From: Diogma glabrata
Taxonomy: Eukaryota; Arthropoda; Insecta; Diptera; Cylindrotomidae
DNA length: 64,000 nt
Assembly (NCBI GenBank): GCA_963693315.1
Contig: OY856186.1
Span: 84,842,759-84,906,758 of the forward strand
Direction of reading: 5' to 3'
The position numbers and the translations under genes were made by a program. Numbering within the stretch: position 1 is the first letter of the stretch; the number at the start of each line of letters is the position of its first letter. Shown in pieces: positions 9,620-20,912 of the stretch. The notes below the pieces were generated by a model that saw nothing but the letters and a program-made list of their open reading frames with translations, made no database searches and was not told the DNA's origin.

Positions 9620-12351
9620 TGTTACGTTTTTCCAACCTTACTTCGAATTGGCCTTATTCTCAATTCGATAAACGTAATCCCCAATATCTTCCTGAGTTCG
9701 ATCACTGATTAGTAAGCACAAACACCAGGTTTTAATAAGTATTCAACACCTTAATTGTTCCACAACAATAGGAAAACAATACAGCGAACAATATTCCTGA
9801 CTAGAATATTCTTTCAACAGCTTCAGAACTCCAACGGTTTATTGTAGAAATTTCCAGTTCACACGTTGAAAATAATACACAAAATATTTCTTCTCAATAA
9901 CACTTGAAACTTTATTTACAAAAACTTATTTTAAATATCACTTTTATAATTTTCGCTTTACTATCGCAGGTTTAAAATACAACTAATTTTACATTTAATT
10001 TCACTTTACTGTCGCAGGTCTAAAATAAACTAATTAAAAACTACAAGAAATAATTTTCTTATATGGGTAAGAAAATTATTATTTTTATAAACCGAACACC
10101 TTTCTGACCGACCCATTTTTGATTTGGCTGAAATTTTTTTTAGGGGTTTTCTATCGAAAAAAAAGATATACGTGTTCGAGGATTTTTTTTTTTTTTTTTT
10201 GGAAAATAGAGCTGTTCTAAATTTCGAGAGTTTCGTGATTTTCGGCTTGAAGACTTATTTTCAAAAATTCATAACTTCGGTTTTATAGAAGATAAAAGGT
10301 TTTTCTTTTCTTTATTTGAAAGTTAAAAAATGGAATTTTTTAAAAATAAATATTTTCAACTAAAGTTATTAACAAATTCCTATTGTTATAAACAAATAAA
10401 ACGTTAAAATTAAATTTTAACCATTGCCCCACCCATGAAATTTGTTTTTAATATTATCATCGTATTCTTCGTTCAATTTTCTATAAAAAAAGTATTTTTT
10501 TTTAATGGAGAAATGATATTTACTGCTAGAAATAAATTAATTTATCGAGCGCGGGACGACAAAAAATTCCATATATGGGTCATTCTTTTACATACCGAAC
10601 AAAATAGGACAAAATGTGACTAAGACATTTTTGATTCAGCTGAAAATTTTTTTGAGGGTTCTATATAAACATTACGATATACGTGTTTTCGGATTTTTTT
10701 TTAATTTTGTTTTTTAGGGGAAATAGAGCGGTTCTAAATTCCGAAAATTTTGTGATTTTTGGCTTGAAGACTTGTTTTCAAAGATTTATAACTTCGGTTC
10801 TGGTAGAGGTAGACACTTTTTGTTTGTTTTATTTTAAAGAATAGAGGCAATTTAAAAAAAAAATTATTCATTATAAAAATTATTAACAAATACCTATTGT
10901 TATAAACAAATAAAATTTTAAAATCAGTTTTTAGTAATTATATAAAAAAAATAAAGAGTGTTTAGTGTAATCATCGTGTTCTACGTTCAATTTTCAATAA
11001 GAAACGTATATTTAATTAATGAAAAAATGAGTTTTACTGTTACAAATAAGTTAATTTTTCCAGCGCCGGACGACAAAAATTTATAAAATTTGTTATCGTA
11101 TCGCGCTCGATAAATTAGTTCATTTCTAACAATAAAACTCATTTCTCTACTAATTAAATATACGTTTCTTATTGAAAATTGAACGTAGAACACGATGATT
11201 ACATTAAACACTCTTTATTTTTTTTATATAATTACTAAAAACTGATTTTAAAATTTTATTTGTTTATAACAATAAGTATTTGTTAATAATTTTTATAATG
11301 AATAATTTTTTTTTTAAATTGCATCTTTATTCTTTAAAATAAAACAAACAAAAAGTGTCTATCTTTACCAGAACCGAAGTTATAAATCTTTGAAAACAAG
11401 TCTTCAAGCCAAAAATCACAAAATTTTCGGAATTTAGAACCGCTCTATTTCCCCTAAAAAACAAAATTAAAAAAAAATCCGAAAACACGTATATCGTAAT
11501 GTTTATATAGAACCCTCAAAAAAATTTTCAGCTGAATCAAAAATGTCTTAGTCACATTTTGTCCTATTTTGTTCGGTATGTAAAAGAATGACCCATATAT
11601 GGAATTTTTTGTCGTCCCACGCTCGATAAATTAATTTATTTCTAACAGTAAATATCATTTCTCCATTAAAAAAAAATACTTTTTTTATAGAAAATTGAAC
11701 GAAGAACACGATGATAATATTAAAAACTAATTTCATGGGTAGGGCAATGGTTAAAATTTAATTTTAACATTTTATTTGTTTATAACAATAGGAATTTGTT
11801 AATAACTTTAGTTGAAAATATTTATTTTTAAAAAATTCCATTTTTTAACTTTCAAATAAAGAAAAGAAAAACCTTTTATCTTCTATAAAACCGAAGTTAT
11901 GAATTTTTGAAAATAAGTCTTCAAGCCGAAAATCACGAAATTCTCGAAATTTAGAACAGCTCTATTTTCCAAAAAAAAAAAAAAAAAAAAAATCCTCGAA
12001 CACGTATATCTTTTTTTTCGATAGAAAACCCCTAAAAAAAATTTCAGCCAAATCAAAAATGGGTCGGTCAGATTTTGTCCAAATCTGTTCGGTTTATAAA
12101 AGAATTACCCATATACCTTCTGCAATACTTCTAGATAATTCGACATCACTTTCCAGAAACCTTGAGAAAATATTAGAATATTCGATTATTTTACGTTATG
12201 TTGATTTGATTCATAAAATCGTTTATGTTGACCCTATTTCTAAGAAGAGACAACAACAACAATATTCATTTCATTAATCTGTGTAGTATTTTGTTGATTT
12301 GATTTTCCTAGAAGTGACCGTAATCGTCTAGATTTTTCTGTACTCGTAACA
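9620..12351 (-). repeat. 5' LTR of the SAP-Gag element, interrupted
   Basis: LTR sequence covers 9620-10064 and 12115-12351, together 682 bp as in the other LTR. The gap is the 2.05 kb fold-back insertion plus one copy of ATAT. The LTR should carry the element's promoter, so the insertion may affect transcription. Confidence 0.9.
10065..12110. mobile_element. 2.05-kb fold-back element nested in the LTR
   Basis: Clean insertion between ATAT at 10061-10064 and ATAT at 12111-12114 (or a TA duplication with ends TGGGTAA..TTACCCA). The tips are GGGTAAGAAAATTATT and, on the other strand, GGGTAATTCTTTTATAAACC. The two arms of about 1 kb are near-perfect inverted copies around a centre at about 11085. 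Each arm contains two diverged units of roughly 500 bp in tandem. For example, the motif around 10436-10560 (TTTTTAATATTATCATCGTA) recurs near 10960-11080. There is no transposase. Mirror open frames at 10435-10623 and 11548-11736 follow from the palindrome and are not evidence of a gene. Confidence 0.85.
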
Positions 12352-12756
12352 ATATCATAAACTAGATTTTGATCTCACATACCAATCCCGACCATCAAAA
12401 TTTGTCCAAATTCAATGTTCCTACTCGTAATCACTTAAAATGAAAGTTTTTTAAGCAAAAAATATGCAAATTTCCTTGTTTTGACACACTTCTGGTACAG
12501 TTATCGAACACATCGTCCTTTGGATCTTCCCCATTGAGTAAACCTATTTTTAGAAAAAAAATCAAATCCGTTTAGCGGTTTTCTAGATTTCGTAGGTTGT
12601 GATGGCCGGCCGACCGACAGACATACATTTTTTTTTGCTTTTTTAGAATCAGTAGGTCCTAAAACGTCGAGAGATGCCAAAAAAATTTGGGGTAAGAATT
12701 TCATTTTGAGCTCATGAATGTATAATACTTAGGTCTTTCAGACCGAAGTAATTGAG

Positions 12757-12969
12757 TGTTTCATTATCTTGGTGTATAATACGGTAAGATCCATTATATA
12801 GTTGTTGCAATGAGCGATGTATCTGTCGAACAAACAAAAACCATACCGTTGTCATTCTCAAGAAACAATCATTTGAATTATGTACATACGATCTTTGAAA
12901 AATATTGCCAAAGTTAACGAGTGTGTTGTGATTTTTTCGATTTCTGACATTAATGTCAATGAGTGTCAT
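12757..12969 (-). pseudogene. Ty3/gypsy pol C-terminal fragment
   Basis: A minus-strand frame includes FVRQIHRSLQQLYNGSYRII, which resembles the segment just after the integrase core in Ty3/gypsy polyproteins, where a capped FVR..(P/S)LQ..Y.G.Y/F motif is common. Only about 70 residues remain. The left side is cut by the end of the large fold-back element, so that element probably inserted into this gypsy copy. Moderate-to-low confidence because the fragment is short. Confidence 0.45.
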
Positions 12970-14242
12970 GTCCCAAACTTCTTGTAGGAATATTGTGAGT
13001 ATGCGCTCAAACGTTGTTTTCCTCTAAAAAGATCGAAATAAATATGTCAGATCGAATTGTTAGTATGTAATCACTGTGCTGTTTACTGAATGTAGTTCAT
13101 ACAACCCTGAATTGTTTAGTGAAGCACCAGCGGTTGTCAAATAATCGATTTTCTCCGATATAGTTGAACTTAATCAATGAGTGGGAGGGTAAAGAGGATC
13201 ACTGCACTGCATGATTCTGATCAGTTAATAGGATCCTTGTTTTTTCGCTCCAATGATTTATAAGAGTCGTTTTGTAAGATTTGATCACAGTTGCATTGCA
13301 AAATTTAAAGTCGATATAAATTCATCTTTCCAGGAAAATGATAAATTCAATTTCAAATTTCAAAAACAAATATTTTTGTCTGCCTTGTTTTCGAAAAACA
13401 GAAACCAAAAAATAACTGTTTGGAATATTAAAAAACCAAATAAGAAGATAATGTTAGGCACATAGTTAACAGTAAAAAAAATACTGCAACCAGCAAAATG
13501 GTACCAGTCATATTGTGAAAAATACTTAATCTATATCAGCGACATCAGCGCCATTGTGAAAAAATTTATTTCTTTATATATATAACAGTGTAAAATAAAA
13601 ATTTTACTTGGTATTTTAGTTGTTTTCCTGCAAAGTTACCCTAAGTTTAAAACTTTCGGACCACCCTGTTCTCAAACTAAACACTATAAATTTTTTTTAA
13701 AACTCAATTATTTTTTAATTCACCTTGTCTACTTATGTCCAAGTATAAATTCGATCAGGTTCAGTGTTGGGCGCGTATATCACGAACTTCATCAGTATTA
13801 TACTTTGGCATTTTTCTCATTCGCTTGATTTTTTTTGTAGATTGCTGTCGTTGTTTAAAATGTGACGAAATTTTTCACAAGAATTGGTTATATTATATTT
13901 CACACATAAAATGACTTTCAAAGTCTCAAAACTTAATTTACTTGTTATTTTTTATTGTTGTATGGAACATGGTTTGTTTCAAAATGATAAAATATTTCTT
14001 TCCACTTGTTCCCTATTGTGATTTTTGCTAAGACCGTATTCCTTTTTCGTACATTATTTAAAAAAACTGGGATTTTTTAAAATGTCTCGTGACGGGAGAC
14101 AAATTGTTAAAAATCGGAACCATCTCACCAAAAGCGGGACGTCTGGTGACAAATAAAAATATAATTATTGGTTTTGATTTTAAATTTGTTTGATTATTTA
14201 TTCGCAATATAACTATTTTATATTCCGTTGAATATGCTATAG
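12970..14242. other. No recognisable gene; diverged repeat at about 13.63 kb
   Basis: AT-rich. The stretch near 13650-13690 (CTTTCGGACCACCCTGTTCTCAAACTAAACA, interrupted here only by spacing) resembles 34275-34310 (CTTTCGGATCTCCCTGTTCTC..), so a short dispersed repeat is present. No coding signal was found. Confidence 0.5.
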
Positions 14243-14760
14243 TCCCTGGATCGGCGCTGATTTCATGTGATGATTACCAAATATTTTATACTACGTGAAG
14301 CGCCTGTCCTTGACGAGTCCGAAAACATTTGTTCTGCCATTTTTCTCGATTCCGAAAAATCCCAATTGTCCGGGATCTTGTAAATTTTTTTTTTAACTAT
14401 GAGGGTTGGAAATTTGTTTTAGAACACGAGGGTAACGTAACCTTGTCAAAACAAAATTTGTCCGTTATTGTCTAGTCCGACAACCCAAACATCCAAAATG
14501 TCAGTTGTCGGACTCGACAATAGCTGACACATTTTGGTCGGACAAGCTTACCCTCGTATTCTTAAAATAAATTTCCAACCCCCGCAATAAAAAAAAATGT
14601 GGTAGCAAATTTACAAGATCGCGAACCGCATACCAAACGAAAAAGCACCCGATTTGAGGAAAATGTCAGAACAAAAGTTTTTGAGCTCGTCAAAGACACG
14701 CACCTTATGAAGTATAAAATATGTGGTAATCATCACATGAAATCGGCGCCGGCCCAGGGA
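14243..14760. mobile_element. MITE-like inverted-repeat element (about 520 bp)
   Basis: The ends TCCCTGGATCGGCGCTGATT (14243) and the reverse complement of ..CGGCGCCGGCCCAGGGA (to 14760) match over about 50 bp, through the TTTCATGTGATGATTACC motif. Weaker inverted similarity continues inward to a centre near 14490, where TTGTCGGACTCGACAATAG pairs with an upstream TATTGTCTAGTCCGACAA. There is no coding capacity. The target duplication is unclear. Confidence 0.7.
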
Positions 14761-14989
14761 ATATTATCCTGATTACAATTATTTAAGAATATTAGAAGAA
14801 AAAAAATTGCGACGCTGATGCATAGGCTGACTTCACCACAGCTGTGGAAACATAGTGTTCTGGATATATAATGAGCTAATATCCATCAAATACTTTAATT
14901 AAAAGTTAACCAATGTTATAGATTTCGCGTAGTTCTAATTATAAAAATATTACAGAAAGCAGTAGTATCCCATCAAACATAAATTCTGT

Positions 14990-16174
14990 TGTACGAGAAA
15001 AAGTAAAAAAAAATTTAACCGGAAGTGGCAAAAATGGAAATAAGGATGCAAAACTGTTGTGAACTGTACAAAATGGTTATGTATCGAGTTTCATCTAATT
15101 CGATTATCAGGTACAGATGTTATTGAGCTTTCAAACAAACAGGTATATGGGACAGCCACCCTTGTTCACTATCGCTCAAAAACTAATCAGTTCCTTGCCA
15201 TACATAGTTGCATCTATTTCCAAAGTGTCATCAAAATTTACTCACGAACGAATGCTGTGTGCTCCCAACAAACATTGAAAAAATTGTGCAAAAAATTAAA
15301 AAAAAATTTTTACCGGAAGTGAAAAACCGGAAGATGGGATGTAGAACTGTTGTGAACCATACTATATGCTGATGTACCAAGTTTCATTCAATTCCATTAT
15401 CAGGTACAGATGCTATTGAGCTTTCGAAAAAACAGGTGCTCCGGGGACCCCACACCACTTTGGTCACTATGGCTCAAAAACTAATCAGTTCCTTGTCATG
15501 CATATTTGCATCTTTTCCCAAAGTGTCATCAAAATTTATTCACGAACGAATGTTTTATGCTCCCAACAAACAAAAAAAACATTGGGTAAAAACCACCTGT
15601 TGTATGGTGGACCCCCCAACCCTTTATCCAATGTACTCCAAAAGCTGATAAAATCTTTTTCATGATACTTGAAAGCTTTTACCAACGTTTCATGAAAATC
15701 GATTTGTAATTGTAGGCTACAGTAGGGATAAACCCTTGAAAAAAAACTTTTTAGCCGGAAGTGACAAACCGGAAGTTTGTATGCAGAAATATTGGAAACT
15801 GTACTAAAACCTTATATACTAAGTTTCAATAAGATCATAAGCCGGGATTAGAAGTTATTCAAGATTTAAACTTAAAGGTGTTTGGGAGACCCCCCGCCAT
15901 TTTGTCCAAATTTGAAATGAATCCAGATCTTCAATTTTCAAGTGAACTTGTATCATTTGCCAAATTTTCATCAAGAACCTATGCAGAAAGCTCACCCACC
16001 CACCCACACACCCACCCACCCACGCACATACAGACTTACACCAAAATTTTTATTGGCTATTTAGATAGAGGATTGTCCAAAACAAAAGAAAAAACAAAAT
16101 TTGAGGTATGCAAAATTTTTTTTTTCACCAAAGATTGCATTACTTCACACAATTTAAAATTGTGGTGAAGTAAT
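14990..16174 (-). repeat. Hairpin-ended repeat with about 300-bp tandem modules
   Basis: Modules marked by ACCGGAAGTG and by ATTATCAGGTACAGATG..ATTGAGCTTTC recur near 15015, 15312 and, more diverged, 15757. Modules 1 and 2 are about 300 bp apart. On the right is a CACCCACCC run (about 15993-16025) and then a 36 bp near-perfect hairpin, ATTACTTCACACAATTT..TGGTGAAGTAAT, at 16139-16174. Read on the minus strand this is hairpin, simple repeat, then module array. The element type is not established. Confidence 0.6.
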
Positions 16175-17169
16175 AACTTCATTATTAATCTTACAGGTTA
16201 CAACAGATCTTCAACCACGATCGAACTGTAACTTAGATTTAATGGGATCTAGAAACTTATTCGTAGATTTATTTTTAATGCATGAGTTTTTATGATGATA
16301 ATACCAATTCAATGAGAACGTTCAACCATATTTACCAGTCTGTCTTCACAAATTGCTAAAAAACAATTAAATATCGTTTATGTATGACTAACCTATTACA
16401 GATGTACATACCTCAATCATTTTGCAAATTCATACCTATTGTAATTATGTAATAATCACACCCCTGAGGCAGTTTTATAAACAACACATTAAAAACAAAA
16501 ACAACACATAAGTAATAGAGCGATTGTCTTTTTATTTCGCTTCTTCAAGATGATTGATAACTATTCAGAACTCATAATTCTTATATATTTATATCTTCGT
16601 TCAACGTTTATGGATTTTGATTTTTATATTACAATTTAACGTTAATGAGATTTTGTTTTATGATGAATTATTTTGATAGTTTGATTGAGTTGAAATGAAT
16701 TACAGCTCAATTATTTATCATTTTAAGATCAAGGTGTTTGGTATGTTATGCAAATTTGATTTTAGTTATGGTATGAAAAAATTGTGTGAAACTAATTTTT
16801 TTTGACACCAGCTGTTTTATAGTATTATTTACAGTAGGTTACAATTGATGCTAAATTGTATTGAACGGGTTTTAATTAAATTCGTCAACATTGCACAATT
16901 AACTTTTTGCACTGGATTTAATTTTTATTCGGAAATATTCACGTTGCGCATATATGTTGTAAATATTTTTGGATCAGAACAAGGAATGTTCTGAAAAATC
17001 TTTGAGTGATGACAAATATCAATCTAAAAAGTATAGAGAGCCATAAATAATCTGTGTATGTTTTTTTTTGTAATATAATATGATGTTTAGTAGGAAATAC
17101 AATATGTGTCACAACAACACATAAAAACCTTTTAAGACCAAGGTCCCACAACAACATCCCGACTCGCAT
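16175..17169. other. AT-rich, no recognisable feature
   Basis: Short open frames only. I see no motif, repeat arm or coding signal that I can support. Confidence 0.5.
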
Positions 17170-17800
17170 TATGTAAGGGCTCATATCTGGACCGGATACG
17201 GATTTTCCTACTACTGATAAGGACCGTAGCAGGCACGCTGAACAGGTCCTGATCAGTAATATAACGCCTCAAACTATGCAAACTGGATCAGGCAGCCTTA
17301 CTAGAATCGGACCCGGATCGGATCATTTAAAATATGAAATATACTCCTACATTCATTAGGAAAATTAAAAAATTTACTATTATATACAACAGAAAAAAAA
17401 AGTTTATAAAAATATTCTAACTTTATACTTACCTATATGTATTCATAACCCAGAGAAGCGAAAACTAAAGTAGGTATATGTGAAATTTCGCAAACTATAT
17501 GTATATCTAAAATGGATAATACTCTAGTGAATTTTAACCAAATGAAATTTATTAAAATGAAATAGGGCTCAGATCAGGACAAATAAGGCATACCTTATCT
17601 GCAAAATCAGATATGATTCGGATCCGGTCCTGGTCTGGCATTTACTACTAGAGAGGCCTTCGAAATCCAGTCCGGCTCAGGACAAATACGGCTCGCTCTA
17701 GTAGTGAAATCAGGCAGGATTTTTGATAGGGGCCGGATGCAAATGCCTTATTAGGATTTATATTAATACATCCTGATCCGGCCCGGATCATAGTAGGGCG
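17170..17800. repeat. GATCCGG-rich dispersed repeat with internal repeats
   Basis: Locally GC-rich ends (17170-17330 and 17565-17800) share motifs such as GGGCTCA.ATC.GGAC (about 17178 and 17567), GATCCGG/CCGGATC and CTACTA..GATA/AGAG in both orientations around an AT-rich centre. This looks like a non-autonomous element with subterminal inverted motifs. Exact ends are uncertain. Confidence 0.45.
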
Positions 17801-17803
17801 TAG

Positions 17804-18713
17804 ATATTTATAAAAAAAAATTTTACATTTTTAAAAATAAGTCGAAAACTGTGCTTTCAAAAATTACATAAAAAACTGTTTTGCACTACAAAAAAAATCA
17901 CCTTTCATATGACACCCTACATGACATGATCAAAAATATTTTTTTTTTCAAAATTTCTACTATAAACCCCCTCCAATGAACATTTGAAATTATAACAACC
18001 AAAAAAAAATTCAGTTTTGATTTAGCTAAATCCCTACACCCGTGAATTTTTTTATTTATTTTCTTTTGTAATGTTCGTAGATAAGAGAGGGGACAAAAAA
18101 AAATTTTTCATTTTTGAAAATAAGTCGAAAACTGTGCTTTCAGAAATTACGAAAAAAAACTGTTTTGCCCTACAAAAAAATCACCTACCATGTGACACCC
18201 CACATGACATGATTAAAAATATGTTTTTTCAAAATTTCTACTTTAAACCGCCTCCAATGAACGTTTGAAATTATAACAAAAAAAATTTTAGTTTCGATTT
18301 AGCAAAATCCCTACACCATAACTTTTTTTATATTTTTTCTTTTGTAATGTTCGAAGCTAAGGAGGGGACAAAAAAAACATTCATTTTTGGTAATAACTAA
18401 AAAACTGAGCAGTCGAAAATTCAATGAAAATTTTTTTTGAAATACTTCCATTTTTTTCGATTTTTCTAAACCAAACTCGATTCCTTTAAAAACTTTTGTT
18501 TTACTATCTCCTTATCTATGTCTATAATATATAGATAAAAACAAATATATGAAATTTTTTTTTATCATCAGGAAAACACATTTAATAACTGTAGAAAATT
18601 TCAAGTTGATAGTTCTTACAGTTTGTGAGTAAATCGATTATGTAGAAATTCGGACGGACACCGAAGTCTCACCAATACCATTTTTACTTTTTCAAAGTAC
18701 GGAGCCCTTAAAA
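17804..18713 (-). repeat. Repeat with 283-bp tandem modules, same group as the 28.9-kb repeat
   Basis: GTCGAAAACTGTGCTTTC recurs at 17841 and 18124 (283 bp apart), with a third partial unit from about 18366. On the minus strand the element starts AGGGCTCCGTACTTTG at about 18709, followed by GTGTCCGTCCG. The modules contain GTAGGGTGTCATATGAAAGG (minus strand), which also occurs in the plus-strand repeat at 28.9-29.8 kb. Related repeats beginning AGGGTTCCGT are widespread in insects. Helitron-type origin is possible but not shown here. Confidence 0.6.
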
Positions 18714-18849
18714 GCTAAAAGTGAACCTGGCATAGGTGCCAGAGTTTCATCATGATTTCATGCGTATGGGTGCTAACCCACGCACCTACCATTTGCTTAG
18801 CTGTGAAAAGCTTTGTAAACAAACAAATTCGGGTAGTAAAAAATTAATT

Positions 18850-19215
18850 CCAGAACCAGTTGCTTCTTGTTGAAATCGTTTTATATAGCAGGAATGTTGG
18901 TGCATTGAAGGGTTATAACAAGACAATCGCAGAAACAATTTGAGTAAGCAAATTAAACTACAGTCCGGGCGTATGGTTTGGTGCACCTGAACCCCCGGGT
19001 CAGAATATTGCAAAACATGACTACTAAAGTCGAGTTGAACCAGTTGATTTTTGTTAAAATCGTGATATTTAGCACGAATGTTGGTGCACTATAGGGTTAT
19101 AACAGGACAATCGCAGAAACAATTTGAATATGCAAATTAAACTACAATCCGGACGTATGGTTGAGTGAACCTGAACCCCCGGGTCAGAATATTGCAGTTC
19201 CGGGAAACACAATAA
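18850..19215. repeat. 183-bp tandem duplication
   Basis: CCAGTTG.TT.TTGTT.AAATCG at 18856 recurs at 19039. Both units share ACAATCGCAGAAACAATTTGA and CCTGAACCCCCGGGTCAGAATATTGCA (the latter spans more than 20 bases; the key part is CCCCCGGGTCAG). A third start appears after 19215. Confidence 0.8.
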
Positions 19216-19419
19216 AAAACATAGCTACTAAAGTCGAGTTGAACTTTAAGATAAGGATAGAAGGATTAAACGTAGTTTTTTAGCAGATAGCTTCAATTTA
19301 ATAAAACTTATGAACAGCGCGGCGCCTTAAATGCTGTCGTCGTTATTGTAGGTTGAATAAACTGTTTTCAAAAGTTTGTGTTGGCCGCATTTATACATTA
19401 ATATTTTTAGTAAAAATAT

Positions 19420-20745
19420 TTTAGGACTTGGATAGTGGAACCACTATCATTGGGAAGAAATTCCTTGCAATTGTTAAAATTTGGAGGCATTTCTTATCGC
19501 AAGTTCAGTTCATGCATCCCCGTGGTGGAGGACACCTTCAATAAAGTGTTGGGATATGTCAATGTACCTATCACTCTGAATAACTCCACCAATTCAATGC
19601 AATTTCATATTGTTCCTGGTTTTCGTAAAGAGTTCTACATTGTGATCAATTTATAGGAGGCAATTGACATCGTTAATTAATATGTCAGTGAGCTGATACG
19701 AGTGGGGTATGATAACATCAAAAAAATGATCTCCCCTCTGACCAGCTTCAAAAACTTCTTGCAAAGGTCAATAATTCAATTCCATCCTTTGAGATTTCCG
19801 GTCTCAGAGTGACTTTGTTGCTAGGACATGTCATCGATTTGGCGAAAATACCCCGTTAAACAGAGGTACTGTGTTACATCACCGGCTTTTCAACTAAAGA
19901 TTTATGCTGATCTTGACCGAATGCCAAAAGTCAAGCATATTATAGTGCTCACTATAGGTATTAATTCAGAAGAGCTCTGGTAAAAACCGGTTATGTCTAG
20001 ACTCCCTTCGTGTTAATTCTCGGAACTTATCCCTTTAATGGATCGATGACCTGTCATGTCATTTAAATAGTATGAAGTACATCCAAACGATGCTTTTTAA
20101 AAATTATTTTGTCAAAAGCATTCAGAAATAAATAAAAGATCAATGTTATGCCTTTTGGACTGTGCAATGAACTCCAGACAATGTGTTGGCTGATAAGGTG
20201 ATTTCTCACCAGCATCACGATCATATTTTCAACCATTTAGATATCTTATTAGTGGTCTCTTCAACGTCCCATGAGCACTTGGAACTGCTATCTAAAGTAT
20301 CCGAAATGTTAAAAGCGGCTGTGTAGGCAATCTTAGTAAATTTGTTCTAATAGAAGTACGTTATCTAGGATCTTTTTTTTGGTGAAAATGGCTTTATATA
20401 ACTGATGTTGAAAAGGTACGTGCGTGTAGCTGAATGTCCAACTACAACTATTGTGAAGCAGGTGCGTCGTCTTCTGTGTATGGCGAGCTGGTACCAACAA
20501 TTCCTAATTATGCGAGTGTTGTAACACCAATTGCTGATAGAAAGAAAGGTTCGAAGAAGCAAGGGTGGAGTTTGGAAGCCCAATTGGATTTTAAAAATCT
20601 GAAGACTCTATGGACTTCAGCTCCATTAATAAAAAACTCTGCTTGTAATAAAGAGTTCTTCATTTGGTGTGATGCTAGCCAGACAGGGGTGGTCAACCAC
20701 TTGAGTCTGAAGTGGCTAATATCACAGAAAGACTTAGGATCCTAA
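19420..20745 (+). pseudogene. Ty3/gypsy protease-RT-RNase H remnant
   Basis: The order matches a gypsy pol. The retropepsin start GLDSGTTIIGKKF is at about 19423, then a frameshift leads into a frame with LGYVNVPITLN at about 19550. The pre-RT segment VKQRYCVTSPAFQLKIYADL is at about 19855-19915. The RT motif MPFGLCNELQTMCW is at about 20147-20190. The connection and RNase H start read IVKQVRRLLCMASWYQQF and, in the next frame, FFIWCDASQTGVV at about 20450-20695. Frames shift repeatedly and stops are frequent, so it is dead. It ends at a simple repeat at about 20745. Confidence 0.82.
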
Positions 20746-20912
20746 AGCTTTTTCAGTACTTTTTCATTACCGTTTCAGTACTTTTTCAGTATTTTTTTAT
20801 TACTTTTTCATTATTTTTTATTTACATTTTCGTTATTTTTTCAGTACTTTTTCAGTACTTTCCCAGTATTTTTTAGTACTTTTTCACTACTTTCTTATTA
20901 CTTTTTCAAAAT
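20746..20912. repeat. Degenerate TTTTTCAGTAC simple repeat
   Basis: About a dozen loosely repeated TACTTTTTCA(G/T) units. The array separates the RNase H fragment from the integrase fragments of the gypsy wreck. Confidence 0.75.

Larger units (their letters stand above)
6537..12351 (-). mobile_element. SAP-Gag-protease LTR retrotransposon (Ty3/gypsy-type, RT-less)
   Basis: Two LTRs (6537-7218 and 9620-12351) start TGTTACG and end CGTAACA, and the element is flanked on both sides by ATAT (6533-6536, 12352-12355). Once the nested 2.05 kb insertion is removed, both LTRs are 682 bp and I found one substitution between them, so the insertion is very recent. The 2.4 kb interior holds one intact minus-strand ORF with SAP, coiled-coil, capsid, two zinc knuckles and retropepsin. 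There is no RT, RNase H or integrase. It therefore needs polymerase and integrase from another element. It lies inside the large fold-back element. Confidence 0.88.
3065..12753. mobile_element. Large fold-back element, interrupted by a nested LTR element
   Basis: The outer arms are inverted copies of each other. The left arm starts AATTACTTCGGTCTGAAAG at 3065, and the right arm ends with its reverse complement at 12753. If the LTR element 6537-12351 and one ATAT duplication are removed, the remaining 3.9 kb is nearly palindromic. The left arm runs inward through a GTCTGTCTGCCGGCC-type run (about 3190-3235), a roughly 135 bp repeat and an AT-rich array. The right arm mirrors this from about 12750 back to 12352 and then from 6536 back to 5300. 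The loop is about 4930-5300. Each tip is itself a short hairpin, ACTTCGGTCT..AGACCTAAGT at 3069-3091. There is no transposase, so this is a non-autonomous fold-back element of unknown superfamily. Confidence 0.75.

Noticed and set aside
10435..11736. Mirror frames (MKFVFNIIIV.. / MKLVFNIIIV..) as a transposase
   Set aside because: They are the two arms of a palindrome, about 60 codons long, AT-driven in composition, with no catalytic motif.
18710..18850. tRNA-derived SINE head (GGTAGGTGCGTGGGTTAGCA on the minus strand)
   Set aside because: No convincing A and B boxes at the right spacing and no tRNA fold I could draw.
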